A stretch of 64,000 nucleotides of DNA from Rhizobium sp. S152 (GTDB lineage Bacteria; Pseudomonadota; Alphaproteobacteria; Rhizobiales; Rhizobiaceae): the NCBI RefSeq assembly GCF_030380735.1, contig NZ_JAUDRZ010000025.1:186001-250000 (forward strand), given 5' to 3'. The notes under the pieces were generated by a model. The model had not been told where the DNA came from. It was given only the letters and a program-made list of their open reading frames with translations, and did no database searches. Made by a program: the position numbers and the translations under genes. Below, in pieces: positions 63,354 through 64,000 of the stretch. Within the stretch, counting starts at the first letter, position 1; each line of letters starts with the position of its first letter.

Positions 63354-63470
63354 GAGCTTGACCAGCGCGTGCTCCAGCAGGCTCGAGTCCTTCAGCGACG
63401 AAGGATTCGACGCGTTCTCGACAGCGGCAAGTCCGATCAAATTGGGATTCAAGTCGATGCCGAGCGCTCG
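63354..63470 (-). pseudogene. Possible remnant with a TnpB RuvC-I-like motif
   Basis: Minus strand reads RALGIDLNPNLIGLAAVEN, then SSLLEHALVKL. GIDLNPxxIGLAAVE resembles the first RuvC motif of TnpB proteins, the part missing from the fragment at 60902. The following sequence no longer reads as protein. It could be a displaced piece of the same element or coincidence. Confidence 0.3.
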
Positions 63471-63517
63471 GCCCTTCAAAGCACGGACCGGCGCTCGGCC
63501 CTTCAAAGCACGGACCG
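63464..63517. repeat. 27-bp direct tandem duplication
   Basis: Positions 63464-63490 and 63491-63517 are identical (each begins GCGCTCGGCCCTTCAAAGCA). The second copy covers the last codons and stop of the minus-strand kinase gene ending at 63503; the first copy lies just after it. Confidence 0.9.
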
Positions 63518-64000
63518 GCGTTCGTCGCTGGTCGCATTTTCTCGCTTAAAGATAATTGTGACGGCAACGCCCTCCCCCGGCGCTGTTTGAACGTCTATCT
63601 CGGCCTTTGCATTCTGCCGCACAGACTGGACGATCATCGCGCTGAGCTTGCCCCGTCGCGGCCAGTCATCTTTATTCGAGAGGCCGACACCATTGTCGGA
63701 GACCAAAACCCTGCAACCTTCGTCATCAACTGTGCAGCGGACTTTTATGTCACCGCCCTCTCGGCCGACGAAAGCGTATTTCAGGGCGTTGGTAAGCAGT
63801 TCATTTATGACAAGCCCGACCGGCATCGCAACATTAACTGAGACGGGCCAAGTGTCGACCTTCATATCGAGCCGGATACCTTCTTCTGCGTGCGCGGCCA
63901 TGACAGAGGAGGCGATCTGGCTGACATAGGTCCCGAGGTCGACGGTCTCCGTTTCGCTGCCATAGAGTGAACGGTAGAGAATTGAAAGAGCTTCGATACG
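63503..64000 (-). CDS. HisKA_2/HWE-type histidine kinase, C-terminal part (cut by window end)
   Basis: The visible 165 codons read from the window edge: RIEALSILYRSLYGSETETVDLGTYVSQIASSVM, then the ATPase domain with INELLTNALKYAFVG, VLVSDNGVGLSNKDDWPRRGKLSAMIVQSVRQNAKAEIDV and GVAVTIIF. The pattern (dimerisation helix ending in a Y-S/T-S linker, N-box NELLTNALKYAF) belongs to the HisKA_2 group related to HWE kinases. The phosphoacceptor and sensor domains lie beyond the window. Its 3' end was altered by a 27-bp duplication. Confidence 0.9.
   Translation of the reverse strand, partial: RIEALSILYRSLYGSETETVDLGTYVSQIASSVMAAHAEEGIRLDMKVDTWPVSVNVAMPVGLVINELLTNALKYAFVGREGGDIKVRCTVDDEGCRVLVSDNGVGLSNKDDWPRRGKLSAMIVQSVRQNAKAEIDVQTAPGEGVAVTIIFKRENATSDERRSVL

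Overview
The window looks like an accessory stretch, perhaps a secondary replicon, of a Rhizobiaceae-type alphaproteobacterium (Rhizobium/Agrobacterium/Sinorhizobium relatives). Reasons: several HWE-type histidine kinases, a LOV-HWE photoreceptor kinase, many short rhizobial DUF proteins (DUF3309, DUF6894, DUF2934, DUF3597, YidB), phosphoketolase-acetate kinase, and repeated GGAAC-N18/19-TT promoters of the alphaproteobacterial general stress sigma factor EcfG/RpoE2. The genus cannot be fixed from sequence reading alone. No tRNA, rRNA or CRISPR was seen.

Layout. 0-8.5 kb: a DUF3309 stress peptide, then a signalling operon (hybrid kinase with three receivers, CheR, CheB, REC-kinase-REC) and a LOV-HWE kinase. 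8.8-15.8 kb: a minus-strand siderophore locus (FhuB, FhuD, TonB-dependent transducer, FecR, FecI) with no ATPase gene. 16.3-21.4 kb: a small unknown gene, ackA-xfp and a two-CBS protein. 21.5-32.7 kb: a minus-strand operon beginning with a second Mfd-like translocase and continuing with four glycosyltransferase genes, two of them multi-domain fusions. 33-41 kb: a run of small stress proteins and lipoproteins, a PhyH-type dioxygenase, several broken genes, a candidate structured RNA and two small iron-permease-like proteins. 41-45 kb: REC, HWE kinase and GGDEF protein. 45-52 kb: membrane protein, DUF3597, YciF-like DUF892, large catalase, zinc metallopeptidase, DUF421 and a secreted Lys-rich protein. 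52-60 kb: GAF-PAS-HWE kinase, cation/proton antiporter, SemiSWEET, BNR-repeat protein, DoxX, small membrane protein, esterase. 60-64 kb: small genes, TnpB remnants, an Rnk-like protein and the end of another kinase.

The strongest whole-window signal is a promoter motif, GGAAC-N18 (rarely N19)-TT, just upstream of and correctly oriented to at least twelve genes or operons from position 29 to 58175, including the Mfd/glycosyltransferase operon. With four HWE/HisKA_2-type kinases (the class known to feed the PhyR-NepR-EcfG switch), this suggests a general-stress-response island: sensors, protective proteins (catalase, YciF-like, YidB, entericidin, antiporter) and an unusual stress-linked glycan operon. 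One copy of the motif drives no visible gene but precedes about 170 nt able to form three hairpins, the last followed by T residues: a candidate stress-induced small RNA. Promoters were read by eye; no search was run.
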